A stretch of 64,000 nt of DNA, from NCBI RefSeq assembly GCF_027587175.1, contig NZ_JAPCID010000010.1, positions 1 to 64,000 of the forward strand, given 5' to 3'. Both the position numbers and the translations under genes were made by a program. Numbering within the stretch: position 1 is the first letter of the stretch; each line of letters begins with the position of its first letter. Below the pieces are notes generated by a model. The model was not told the origin of the DNA and made no database searches. It saw nothing but the letters and a program-made list of their open reading frames with translations. The stretch is from Solirubrobacter deserti. Lineage in GTDB: Bacteria; Actinomycetota; Thermoleophilia; Solirubrobacterales; Solirubrobacteraceae. Shown here piece after piece: positions 1 through 11,700 of this stretch.

Positions 1-537
1 CCGGCGCGGCCCCCCCACGTCGCGGTGGCCGAGGCGGAGCGGCTCGGCGCGCCCGCGCAGATCGCCGCGGCGCTGCACGCCCGGGCGCTCGCCGAGCCGG
101 ACGCGGCCCGGCGGATCGGGATGTGCCGCCGCGGGCTCGCGGTTCAGCCCGGCGGGCTCGAGGGGGTGCGGCTGCGGCTCGAGCTCGGGGCGGCGCTGGC
201 CTACGTCGGCCGGCGGGTCGATGCGCGCGAGGCGCTCCGGCCCGCGCTGGCCGCGGCGGACGCGCTCGGTGCGGTGCCGCTGTCCCAGCGCGCGCGGCGG
301 GAGCTGGTCGCGACCGGGCTGCGGCCGCGGCAGGCCGCCACCGAGGGCACCGCGGCGCTCACGCCGCGGCAGCGGCAGATCTGCGAGCTGGCGGCGGTCG
401 GCAAGGGCAACCGGGTGATCGCGCAGGAGCTGTTCCTGTCGATCAAGACGGTCGAGACGCACCTGGCCGCGGGATACCGCAAGCTCGGCGTGAACACGCG
501 CGCGGACCTGGCCGCCGAGCTCGCGGCGGCGGCCTAG
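1..537 (+). CDS. LuxR-family transcriptional regulator, C-terminal part
   Basis: The reading frame is open from the first base, so the gene starts outside the window; only about 178 C-terminal residues are present. The visible N-terminal half is Ala/Arg/Leu-rich and helical, as in the TPR-like regions of large LuxR (LAL/MalT-like) regulators. The last 60 residues (358-525) form a LuxR/FixJ HTH: it opens with LTPRQRQI and has the recognition-helix pattern SIKTVETHL followed by the usual RKLGV. It should be a DNA-binding activator or repressor whose sensor part cannot be seen. It converges on the minus-strand operon ending at 641. Confidence 0.9.
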   Translation, partial: PARPPHVAVAEAERLGAPAQIAAALHARALAEPDAARRIGMCRRGLAVQPGGLEGVRLRLELGAALAYVGRRVDAREALRPALAAADALGAVPLSQRARRELVATGLRPRQAATEGTAALTPRQRQICELAAVGKGNRVIAQELFLSIKTVETHLAAGYRKLGVNTRADLAAELAAAA

Positions 538-605
538 CCCAAAGACCATTTCGCTCAGCCTTCGCGAACCGGTACGGTCGCGCGTGACGGATGAGTTTCG
601 CCGTC

Positions 606-631
606 GGGGGCGCCGCCGCCGCGGCGCCCCC
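606..631. terminator. GC-rich hairpin between convergent genes
   Basis: Perfect 11-bp arms GGGGGCGCCGC and GCGGCGCCCCC flank a 4-nt loop (CGCC). The hairpin sits between the end of the LuxR gene (537) and the stop of the opposing YciI-like gene (641). There is no T-tract on either side, so a role as intrinsic terminator for both directions is inferred from position and stem stability. Confidence 0.4.
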
Positions 632-640
632 GCGACTCGC

Positions 641-912
641 CTACTCGAAGTCGAAGCCGTCCGCGCTCTGGGACGCGCGGAACTGGATGACCTGCACCGT
701 CGCGACGCCCTCGCGCACGAACGGGTCGGCCGCCGCGAGCGCCTCGATCGCCGACCGGTCTTCGCCGCGCGCGAGGATCACGCCGCCCACCCGCGGGACC
801 TGGCGGCCGCTGACGACGAAGTGCCCGTCGCGGTAGCCGGCGTTCAGCCACGCCATGTGCTCGCGCATCAACGCGTCCACTTCCTCGACCGGCCGGGTGT
901 AGGTCAACACGA

Positions 913-922
<10 letters not shown>
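641..922 (-). CDS. YciI-like (YCII-related) small protein
   Basis: A 93-residue protein starting MFVIVLTYTRP and showing the YCII ferredoxin-like fold pattern: a beta-strand start, a helix containing MREHMAWL, then FVVSGRQVPRVGGVIL and a C-terminal IQFRAS strand. The family has a conserved His near residue 22 and is usually a small enzyme or stress-related dimer of unknown substrate. The ATG at 922 lies inside the end of the upstream hydrolase gene (10-nt overlap), so translation is probably coupled. It is the last gene of the run VOC, DAHP synthase, hydrolase, YciI. No substrate can be assigned. Confidence 0.8.
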
Positions 923-3632
<2,710 letters not shown>

Positions 3633-4364
3633 TCAGACGTGGAGCCCGCCGGAGACCTCGATCCGCTGCCCGGTGATCCAGCCGTTGCCGGGACGCAGGA
3701 GGTTCGCGATCGCGGCGCCGATGTCGTCCGCCGTCGCGATCCGCCCGAGCGGGGTGAGCGACGCTATGTGCGCGGCGATCTCCGGCGTGTCGCGGATCAG
3801 GCCATCGGAGAAGTCGGTGGCGACCGGGCCGGGCGCGATCACGTTCGCGGTGATCGCGCGCGGGCCGAGCTCAACCGCCAGGTAGCGCGTGAGCACCTCG
3901 ACGGCGCCCTTGACCGCGCCGTAGACGGCGCGCTGCGGCGAGGTGAAGCGGGTCAGACCCGTGGAGACGTTGACGATCGCGCCGCCGTCGGCGAGCCGGG
4001 GGAGGAGCGCCTGGGTCAGCAGCAGCGGGCCCTTGAAGTGGACGTCGATCAGGGCGTCGACGTCCTCCTCGCTGATGTCGGCGACCGTGCCGCCGCGGGA
4101 GAAGCCGGCGTTGTTGACGAGGAAGTCGAAGTCGTCGCGGCCGAACGGCGTGGTGTCGAGCGTGAAGCCGTGCGGGCGGGAGACGTCGAGCGGCACCGCG
4201 ACCGCGCGCCGGCCGAGCGCCTCAATCTCCCGCACGACCTCCCGCGCCTCGTCCGCGTGGGAGCGGTAGGTCGCGATGACGTCGACGCCGTCGCGGGCGA
4301 GGTGCAGGGCGGTACTGCGGCCGATGCCGCGGTTGGCTCCGGTGATCAGGGCGAGCTTGGTCAT
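3633..4364 (-). CDS. short-chain dehydrogenase/reductase
   Basis: A classical SDR of 243 residues: nucleotide-binding TGANRGIG near residue 8, NNAG, and the catalytic Ser with YGAVK. The Arg in the cofactor loop (TYRSHA) hints at NADP(H). An alternative ATG 9 nt upstream (4373) would add three residues. It is transcribed away from an MmyB-like regulator and the two share a 150-nt divergent region containing a perfect palindrome. That arrangement is typical of SDR genes controlled by MmyB-family repressors, so the regulator is its likely controller. Confidence 0.92.
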   Translation of the reverse strand: MTKLALITGANRGIGRSTALHLARDGVDVIATYRSHADEAREVVREIEALGRRAVAVPLDVSRPHGFTLDTTPFGRDDFDFLVNNAGFSRGGTVADISEEDVDALIDVHFKGPLLLTQALLPRLADGGAIVNVSTGLTRFTSPQRAVYGAVKGAVEVLTRYLAVELGPRAITANVIAPGPVATDFSDGLIRDTPEIAAHIASLTPLGRIATADDIGAAIANLLRPGNGWITGQRIEVSGGLHV

Positions 4365-4411
4365 GGACCGCATGCTGCGGCGCGTCGCCGCCCGCCACCA
4401 GAGACCGGTTC

Positions 4412-4436
4412 AGCCAGGGACAACCTGTCCCTGGCT
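4412..4436. promoter_or_regulatory. perfect palindromic operator in the SDR/regulator divergent region
   Basis: An 11-bp inverted repeat, AGCCAGGGACA and TGTCCCTGGCT, separated by 3 nt (ACC) with no mismatch. It lies between the start of the SDR gene (4364) and the start of the MmyB-like regulator (4458), where a dimeric repressor could control both genes. The symmetry is seen directly; recognition by the neighbouring regulator is inference. Confidence 0.7.
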
Positions 4437-4457
4437 ACGGGCACGCCAGGCGCGATC

Positions 4458-5285
4458 ATGTCCGCCATGGACCGCGACGGGCTCGCCCACTTCCTGCGCC
4501 GCCGGCGCGCGGCGCTGCAGCCCGAGGACGTCGGGCTGCGCCCGGGCCCGCGGCGGCGCACGAGCGGGCTGCGGCGCGAGGACGTCGCCGCGCTGGCGCA
4601 CATGTCGACCGACTTCTACACGCGGCTCGAGCAGCGGCGCGGTTCGCGGCCATCGGAGGCGATGGTCGGCGCGATCGCCCGCGCGCTGCGGCTCACGCTC
4701 GACGAGCGCGACCATCTGCTCGCGCTGGCCGGCCACACGCCGCCGCCGCGCGGCACCCGCAGCGAGCACGTCACCCCGGCGCTGTTGCGCGTGCTCGACC
4801 GGCTCGACACGCCCGCGCAGATCGTCAACGACCTCGGCGTCACGCTCGCCCAGAACTCGCTCGCCGAGGCACTGATGGGCGCGCACGTGGGCGGCGCGAG
4901 CGTCTTCTACCGCTGGTTCACCGGCGACCCGGCCGAGCGCGCGCTGTGGCCGCCCGAGGACCACGACGAGCACTCGCGCCGCTACGTGGCCGGCCTGCGC
5001 GCCGTGCACGCCCGCGACGAGGAGGCGCGGGCGTTCGTGGCGACGCTGCTGCGCGAGAGCGAGGAGTTCGCGCGGCTGTGGTGCGAGCACGAGGTCCGGG
5101 CGCCGGCGACGACCCGCAAACGGATCGCGCACCCGCAGGTCGGGCTGATCGAGCTCGACTGCCAGATCCTCACGGCCGAGAACCAGACCGAGATGCTGGT
5201 CGTGTTCACCGCCGCGCCGGGCAGCGAGGACGCCGAGAAGCTCGCGCTGCTGGGCGTGATCGGCACCGAGACGTTCGCGCCGTAG
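4458..5285 (+). CDS. MmyB-like helix-turn-helix transcriptional regulator
   Basis: 275 residues. The N-terminal XRE-type HTH (about residues 10-80) contains LRRRRAALQPEDVGL, RTSGLRREDVAALA and FYTRLEQRRGSRPS, the signature of the MmyB-like family. The C-terminal part (about 105-270) matches the MmyB ligand-binding PAS-like domain (VNDLGVTLAQN, YRWFTGDPAER, ARLWCEHEV, QILTAENQTEM). Family members bind hydrophobic ligands and regulate adjacent SDR genes. ATG 4458 and ATG 4467 are both possible starts. The perfect palindrome at 4412-4436 is a likely autoregulatory site. Confidence 0.92.
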   Translation: MSAMDRDGLAHFLRRRRAALQPEDVGLRPGPRRRTSGLRREDVAALAHMSTDFYTRLEQRRGSRPSEAMVGAIARALRLTLDERDHLLALAGHTPPPRGTRSEHVTPALLRVLDRLDTPAQIVNDLGVTLAQNSLAEALMGAHVGGASVFYRWFTGDPAERALWPPEDHDEHSRRYVAGLRAVHARDEEARAFVATLLRESEEFARLWCEHEVRAPATTRKRIAHPQVGLIELDCQILTAENQTEMLVVFTAAPGSEDAEKLALLGVIGTETFAP

Positions 5286-5369
5286 AAGTTTCTCGCGCAG
5301 CATGTATCAGGGCCCGGACGGTGGGCTCTGTGTGGGTGTTCCTCCCCAACCGAACGGAGCACCATCCCA

Positions 5370-6584
5370 ATGCGTTTCAAAGGGACACTGACGTCCACCA
5401 TCCTGATCTCGACCTTGGCCGCGAGCGCCGCTCCCGCGCTCGCCCAGGAGAAGCGCTCCGAGATCCAGGACATGTCGGCGGCGATCTCGCGTGATCTGGG
5501 ACTCTCGGCCGAGCAGGTCAAGACGCTCGGCTCCCAGCAGGAGCGCGCGATCGCGCTCGACCAGCAGCTGCAGAAGGAGCTCGGCGACGGGTTCGCTGGG
5601 TCGCACTTCGACATCAAGAGCGGCGTACTGACCGTCAACGTGAGCGATCGCGGCCTGCTCGAGCGCGTCAAGTACGCCGGCGCGCAGCCGCGCCTGGTCG
5701 AGCACAGCCTCAAGGAGCTCACCGAGATCAAGAACACGCTGTGGGGCGACCCGCACGTCGGCGGCGAGCAGCGCGAGATCGTCAAGAGCCAGTCCGCCTT
5801 CGCCGCGCTGGCGCTGGACCCGATCTCCAACACGGTGAAGATCACCGCCACGCGTGAGCAGGCCGGCGCCGCGCGCGAGGCGCTCGCCAAGTTCGGCGAC
5901 GCCGTGTCGGTGGAGACGATCGACTCGCTGCCCGAGCCGACGATCAACTACATGGACGGCGGCGACGGCTACAACAGCAACAACTGCTCGGCCGGGTTCA
6001 ACCTGCGCAACCCCTCCACTGGTGCCAAGTACATGCTGACCGCGGGACACTGCCTCGACGACGGCCAGCTGGTGTGGGGCCACGACGGCGTCTTCTTCGG
6101 CACCACGCTCGAGAGCTGGTTCCCGACCTTCGACGACGCGATCGTCCGCAACCAGAACACCGGCCACTGGATCCAGGGCCCGTGGTTCGATTCCAACCCG
6201 TCCAACGGCGCGTTCAACAGCTTCTCCGGCTGGACCGACGCTCCCGTCGGCACGGTCGTCTGCAAGGCCGGCATCAACACCAAGTTCACCTGCGGCACGA
6301 TCTCCCTCAAGGACGAGGACGTCACCTACAGCAGCGGCGACACCGTGTTCAACATGACCCGCCACAGCGCCTGCGTCCAGCCCGGTGACTCCGGCGGCTC
6401 CAACCTCTCCTGGATCGGCGGCAAGTTCCGCGCCGAGGGCGTGACCAGCGGCGCCCGCATGCGCGTCAAGGACGGCAAGAAGCGCTGCCTGTCCGTCTTC
6501 GGCGAGAAGAACGTCTCCTGGTACTTCCCGATCGCCGACTCGCTGCCCTACTACGGCTCCAAGTACGGCGTGACCCTCTGGTAG
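5370..6584 (+). CDS. secreted S1-family (streptogrisin / alpha-lytic-like) serine protease precursor
   Basis: 404 residues with a signal peptide (cleavage probably after ALA, residue 25), a pro-region of about 170 residues and a chymotrypsin-fold domain from about 195. The triad is complete: His227 in TAGHC, Asp256 in FDDAIV and Ser341 in PGDSGG. Paired cysteines (206/228, 298/308 and 335/374) fit the disulfide pattern of bacterial S1 enzymes. The long pro-region resembles the alpha-lytic protease pro-domain, which acts as folding chaperone and inhibitor. The mature enzyme should act outside the cell. GGAG lies about 10 nt before the ATG. It stands alone. Confidence 0.93.
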   Translation: MRFKGTLTSTILISTLAASAAPALAQEKRSEIQDMSAAISRDLGLSAEQVKTLGSQQERAIALDQQLQKELGDGFAGSHFDIKSGVLTVNVSDRGLLERVKYAGAQPRLVEHSLKELTEIKNTLWGDPHVGGEQREIVKSQSAFAALALDPISNTVKITATREQAGAAREALAKFGDAVSVETIDSLPEPTINYMDGGDGYNSNNCSAGFNLRNPSTGAKYMLTAGHCLDDGQLVWGHDGVFFGTTLESWFPTFDDAIVRNQNTGHWIQGPWFDSNPSNGAFNSFSGWTDAPVGTVVCKAGINTKFTCGTISLKDEDVTYSSGDTVFNMTRHSACVQPGDSGGSNLSWIGGKFRAEGVTSGARMRVKDGKKRCLSVFGEKNVSWYFPIADSLPYYGSKYGVTLW

Positions 6585-6607
6585 GCGAATCTGGGTAGGG
6601 GCGGGCC

Positions 6608-7609
6608 ATGGAGGCGCCGCCCCCACCACAGCATCTCCAGATCGAGGTCACCGGCGCCTGCAACCTGCGCTGCCGGATGTGCCTCGTCCGCTACGCGCCC
6701 GCCGTCTCGAGACGTGCGGGCGCGTTGTCGTTCGAGGACTACGTCGCGCTCGTCGACGCGTTGCCGGACCTGCGCCGGCTCACGCTGCAGGGGCTCGGGG
6801 AGCCGCTGCTCTCCCCACACCTGCGGGACATGATCCGGCACGCCGCGCGGCGCGGCGTGCACGTCGGGTTCAACACCAACGGCGTCCTGCTGACGTCCGT
6901 GGTGGCCGAGGAGCTGGTGGAAGCCGGCACCGGGCACGTGCACGTGTCACTGGACGGCGCCAGCGCCGTGACGTACGAGGACGTGCGCCACGGCACGGGC
7001 TTCGCTCCGCGACCCGGCCAGTTCGAGCAGGTCGTGCGCAACCTGCGCGGGTTGATCGCGGCGCGCGGGAAGCGTGAGGCGCCGCGCGTGGTGCTCGTGT
7101 TCGTGGCGATGCGCCGCAACGTCGGCGAGCTGTGCGCCCTGGTGGAGCTGGCGGCCGACATCGGCGTCGACGAGCTGTGGGTGCAGAACCTCTCGCACGT
7201 GTTCTCCGACACCGACGCGGCCGGCTCCTACGAGGGGATCCGGTCGTACGCGGAGTCCGAGGCGCTGTTCGCGGACGCGACCACCGCGGCGAGCGCGCGC
7301 AGGGTCTTCGGCGCCGCCGCGGAGCGCGCGGAGGCGGCCGGGCTCAAGCTCCGGCTCCCGCAGCTCTCGGACCCGGGTGGCGGACAGTGCACGTGGCCGT
7401 GGGACGGCGCGTACGTGACCCACCGCGGTGCCGTCCAGCCGTGCTGCATGGTCATGGGCTCAGACCGCGCGACCCTCGGGCGCCTGTCCGACGCGTCCTT
7501 CGCAGAGATCTGGCACGGCGAGCCGTACCGCGCGTTCCGGCGGGCGCTCGCCTCCAGCGATCCGCCCGACGTCTGCGTCGGCTGCTCGCAGTATCGCGGC
7601 GTGTTCTGA
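6608..7609 (+). CDS. radical SAM protein with SPASM domain
   Basis: 333 residues. The radical SAM cluster motif CxxxCxxC is present as Cys18, Cys22 and Cys25 in ACNLRCRMC, followed by GLGEPLL and NTNG, typical of the TIM-barrel core. The C-terminal region (about 255-333) has the cysteines of a SPASM auxiliary-cluster domain: CTWPWDG, VQPCCMVM and CVGC near the end. SPASM enzymes often modify peptides, but no precursor peptide gene was found nearby. It starts 23 nt after the protease gene, which may be coincidence. The substrate is unknown. Confidence 0.88.
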   Translation: MEAPPPPQHLQIEVTGACNLRCRMCLVRYAPAVSRRAGALSFEDYVALVDALPDLRRLTLQGLGEPLLSPHLRDMIRHAARRGVHVGFNTNGVLLTSVVAEELVEAGTGHVHVSLDGASAVTYEDVRHGTGFAPRPGQFEQVVRNLRGLIAARGKREAPRVVLVFVAMRRNVGELCALVELAADIGVDELWVQNLSHVFSDTDAAGSYEGIRSYAESEALFADATTAASARRVFGAAAERAEAAGLKLRLPQLSDPGGGQCTWPWDGAYVTHRGAVQPCCMVMGSDRATLGRLSDASFAEIWHGEPYRAFRRALASSDPPDVCVGCSQYRGVF

Positions 7610-7685
7610 AGCGATGAACCTCGAGGCACGTGCGTCCCGCTGCGCTTCGCGTCCGAGCACCTGGACGCGGAGACGCGGGCGCAGC

Positions 7686-7985
7686 TCAGAGCGCGACCGA
7701 GCCGATGACCGCGAACGCGACGGCGATCCCGGCGGCGGCGATGGCGAACACCAGCCAGCGCGTCGCGCGGCGCACCAGCCACAGCACGAGGCCGAGGACC
7801 ACGAAGGCGCCGATGATGATCGGCACCCACAGCGGCCCGCTCCAGTCCACGACGCGCTCGCTGACGCAGTCGCCGCCGGTCGGCCCGTCGATGCAGAAGC
7901 CCTGGAGCTCTCGCGTCTCGGCACCCGTGAGCACGACCGCGCCCACCACGGCGGCGAGGACCACGGCGCTGATCAGGAGCCTCAT
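7686..7985 (-). CDS. small membrane protein, unknown function
   Basis: 99 residues. A signal-like hydrophobic start (residues 3-20) is followed by a short exposed loop with two cysteines (CIDGPTGGDC) and two transmembrane stretches (about 53-71 and 78-98). The ATG at 7985 overlaps the TGA of the VOC gene (ATGA), so it is translated with it as the last gene of the nitrate operon run. The two loop cysteines could form a disulfide outside the membrane. No family is recognised. Confidence 0.7.
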   Translation of the reverse strand: MRLLISAVVLAAVVGAVVLTGAETRELQGFCIDGPTGGDCVSERVVDWSGPLWVPIIIGAFVVLGLVLWLVRRATRWLVFAIAAAGIAVAFAVIGSVAL

Positions 7986-8701
7986 CCAGGGCGAGTACCC
8001 GCGCTGATCGCGATCACTGCGCCCTGTGGGTCGGCGATGACCGCGTTGCGCAGGCCTTCGGCCTCGAGCGGGCCGAGCAGGACGGTGCCGCCCAGCCCGG
8101 GTGCGCGCGCGACGGCGGCGTCCACGTCCTCGACGCGGAAGTTCACGGCCCAGTGCGGGGGCACGCCGTCCTGGACCGGGGCCATGACGGCGATGACGTC
8201 TTCCGCCCCGGCGAGCCGCCAGCGCACGAGCGGCGGCGTGTGCTCGGCCTCCCACCCGAAGGCGTCGGCGTAGAAGCGGGTCGCGCGCTCGGGGTCTGGG
8301 GAGTGCAGCGCGCTCATCGCCCACGCGCCGGGCTCACGCGTCAGCTCGAAGCCGGTGGCGGACTCCCACAGGCCGAGCGGGACGCCGTCCGGGTCGGCGA
8401 CGGCCGCCGCGCGGGCCTCGCGGTTGATCTGCATCGGCCGGACGAGCACGGAAGCGCCGGCGGCGGCGAGCCGGTCGAGCGCGGGCTCGAGCGCGTCCAC
8501 GCCGACGTAGGTGGACCAGAACGCGCCCGGCACGCCGGGCGGGGCCTGGCCGATGCCGGCGACCCGCCGCCCGTCCACCCGCGCGATCAGATAGTCACCG
8601 TCGGCGCTGAGCTCCCAGCCCATCAGGGCGCCGTAGAAGGCCGCGGCGGCCTGCAGGTCCGGCTGCATCGTGTCGGCCCAGCGCATGGCCCCGGGGGTCA
8701 T
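7982..8701 (-). CDS. two-domain VOC (glyoxalase-like) protein
   Basis: 239 residues made of two VOC modules, about 5-115 and 125-235. Each has the F(Y)GALMGWE / FYADAFGWE helix-strand and ends in a DPDGVPLGLWE or DPQGAVIAI segment. The pattern resembles actinobacterial two-module hydroxylase-like VOC proteins of unknown substrate. Its ATG overlaps the TGA of the nitrate reductase fusion (ATGA), so it sits in the nitrate assimilation transcript, though no function in nitrogen metabolism is known for this family. Confidence 0.85.
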   Translation of the reverse strand: MTPGAMRWADTMQPDLQAAAAFYGALMGWELSADGDYLIARVDGRRVAGIGQAPPGVPGAFWSTYVGVDALEPALDRLAAAGASVLVRPMQINREARAAAVADPDGVPLGLWESATGFELTREPGAWAMSALHSPDPERATRFYADAFGWEAEHTPPLVRWRLAGAEDVIAVMAPVQDGVPPHWAVNFRVEDVDAAVARAPGLGGTVLLGPLEAEGLRNAVIADPQGAVIAISAGTRPG

Positions 8702-11700
8702 GCGCGGACGGTATCAAGCAACGCCTCCACGTCCGGGCGGCAGCCGCCGCAGCCCGTGGCGGCGCCGGTGTGCTCGGAGACCTGCGCGACGGTCGTGAGC
8801 TTGCGCTTCCGGATCGCGCCCAGGATCTCGCTGCGGGACACGACCTGGCAGGAGCAGACGAGGTGATCGGCCTCGCTCGGCTCGGCGGTGCCGCCCGTCT
8901 CGAGCAGGTCTTCCGGGACCGCTTCGCCGGCGGCGATCAGCGTGCGCAGGCGGCGGGCGTCGCTGACGTCGCCGAGCAGGGTCGCGCCGGCCAGGGCGCC
9001 GTCGCGCAGGACGAGCTTGCGGTAGCGCTCGCGGCGCGAGTCGAGGACGATCACCTCCTCGGCCAGCGGGTCCGGCTCCGCGGCCGCGCCGGCGCAGAAG
9101 AGGTCGATGCCGGCGACCTTCAGCGTGGTCGCGGGGACGGCGCCGTGGAACGCGTTCGGGCGGCCGGCGATGGCCGCGCCGGCCGCGCGCGCCTGCTCGA
9201 GCACGGGCGCCCACAGGCCGTAGACCGTGCCGCGGTGCTCGGCGCACTCGCCCACGGCCCAGACGCCCGGGGCGGACGTCCGCAGGTTGTCGTCGACCAG
9301 CACGCCGCGATCGATCTCCAGGCCGGCGTCACGGGCGAGGGCGACCTCGGGCCGGATGCCGGTGGCGAACACGACCAGGTCCGCCGGCAGGTCGGTGCCG
9401 TCGGCCAGCGACACACCGCTCGCCGTCACCGCCTCCGTGCGCTGGCCGCACAGGACGTTGATGCCGAGCGCGCGGATGCGGCGCTCCAGCAGGCGCGCGG
9501 CGAGCGGGTCGAGCTGGAGCTCCATCAGACGGTCGGCGAGATGGACCACCGTGACCTCGACGCCGCGCTCGCGCAGGCCGCGCGCGGCTTCCAGCCCGAG
9601 CAGGCCGCCGCCGACGACCACCGCGCGCTCGGCGGTCCCCGCCGCCTCCCGGATCGCGCGCATGTCCGCCAGCGAGCGGAACGCGAACACGCCGTCGCGG
9701 TGCAGGCCGGGGACGGGCGGGACCCACGGCGCGGAGCCCGTGGCGAGCACGAGGTCGTCGTACGCGAGCACGCTGCCGTCGCTCAGCTCCACCGTCCGCC
9801 CGCGCGTGTCGACGGAGCGCGCGCCGGCGCCGAGCCGCAGGTCGACGCTGTCCGGGCGGCGCAGCGCGAGCCGCGCGTCGTCTATGTCCCCCGCGAGCGC
9901 CTGGGAGAGCAGGACGCGGTTGTAGGGCGCGTCGTCCTCGCGGCCGATCAGCGTCACGCGCCAGCTCGGCTCGTGGGCCAGCACGGCCTCGGCGACGGCG
10001 TTGCCGGCCATCCCCGCACCGACGATCACGACGTGGCGGCCGCCGGGCGCGGCCGTCACCACCGGCACGGGCTCCAGCCGCACCGCGCAGGCCTTGAGCT
10101 CCGGCTGCTTGGAGACCGGATCGATCGCGCGCGAGGTCACGTTGTTGAGCGCGCCCTCACCCGCTTCCAGGTGCAGCGCGCCCCAGTGGAAGGGCGCGAA
10201 CACGACGCCCCGCGGCACCTTCTCGCTGACCCGCAGCCGCAGCACGGCCGAGCCCCGGCGCGAGCGTACGCGCACCTTCTCCGGCAGACCTTCGGCGTCA
10301 TCCGGGTGCACTTCGACGAACGGGTGCGGCTCGGCGCTGAGCAGCGACGGCGACTTGCCCGTGCGGGTCATCGTGTGCCACTGCTGGGCGACGCGGCCGG
10401 TCGTGAGCGTCAGGGGGAAGTCGGGTGAGACGGGATCGGCGGGCGCGGTGTGCGGCGTCGGCGCGAGCCGGGCGCGGCCGTCCTCGGTGGCGAAGCGGCG
10501 CGACGTGTACAGCCGCTCGGTGCCCGGATGGTCCGGCGACGGGCACGGCCACTGCAGCGGGCCCTCGCGCCGCAGCCGGGTGTGGGAGATGCCGCTCTGG
10601 TCGCAGAGGCGGCCCTCGGTGGTCTGCACGTACTCGGCGTGGACGGCGGCGGCCGTCCGCCACGGGAACGCCTCGCGGTGGCCGAGCGCGCGGCCGACGC
10701 GGGCGAAGATGTCCCAGTCCGGCAGCGCGTCGCCGGGCGGGTCCAGCGCGCGCTGGACGAGCGACACGCGCCGCTCGGAGTTGGTCATCGTCCCGTCCTT
10801 CTCCGGCCATTGCGCGGCGGGCAGGATCATGTGCGCGAGCGCGCCCGTCTCGGTCGGGAAGTAGGCGTCCTGGCAGATCACGAGCTCGGCGCGGCGCACC
10901 GCGGCGGCGAAGCGGCCGGCGTCAGGCTGGGAGACGACCGGGTTGGTGGCGACGATCCACAGCACCTTCACGCGCCCGTCCTCGAGCGCCTCCACCAGCT
11001 CGGTGGCGGCCAGTCCCGGCTCGGGCGCGATTCCCGGCGAGTTCCAGAAGCGCCCCATCCACGCGCGGTCCTCGGCGTTGCTCACGCTCCGGTAGCCGGG
11101 CAGCAGCGTGGAGAGGCCGCCCGTCTCGCGCCCGCCCATCGCGTTCGGCTGGCCGGTGAGCGAGAACGGCCCGGCGCCCGGCCGCCCGATGTTGCCGCTG
11201 GCCAGGCAGAGGTTGATCAGCGCGCGGTTCTTGAGCGTGCCCACCGCGGACTGGTTGGCGCCCATCGACCACAGCGCCATCGAGCGCTTGGACGCGCCGA
11301 ACCGCCGCGCGGCCTCGACGATGTCCTCGGCGGGCACGCCGCACACCTCGGCGGCGCGCGCGGGCGACCAGTCGGCGGCGACCGTCAGCGCGTCCTCGGC
11401 CCCGCGCGTGTGGCGCTCGAGGAAGCGCTTGTCCAGCAGCCCGTCGCGCTCGAGCACGTGCAGCATCGCGTTCAGCAACGGGAGGTCCGTGCCGGGTCGC
11501 ACCGGCAGGTGCAGCGCGGCGTGCTCGGCCGTCGGCGTCACGCGCGGGTCGGCCACGATCAGGAACGCGCCGCGCGAGCGGATCCGGTTCCACACGATCG
11601 GGTGGCAGGAGGCGGCGTTGGAGCCGAGCAGGAACAGCACGTCGGCCTCCTCGACGTCCGCGTACGACGGCGGCGGGCCGTCGGAGCCGAGCGCGCCCGT

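Noticed and set aside
6608-7609. A RiPP cluster around the radical SAM/SPASM gene
   Set aside because: I found no short precursor-like gene, peptidase or transporter next to it; the S1 protease upstream has its own signal and pro-region.
7610-7685. Possible gene fragment between the radical SAM gene and the small membrane gene
   Set aside because: Short open frames exist but none shows a recognisable motif or ribosome site; I see nothing supportable in it.
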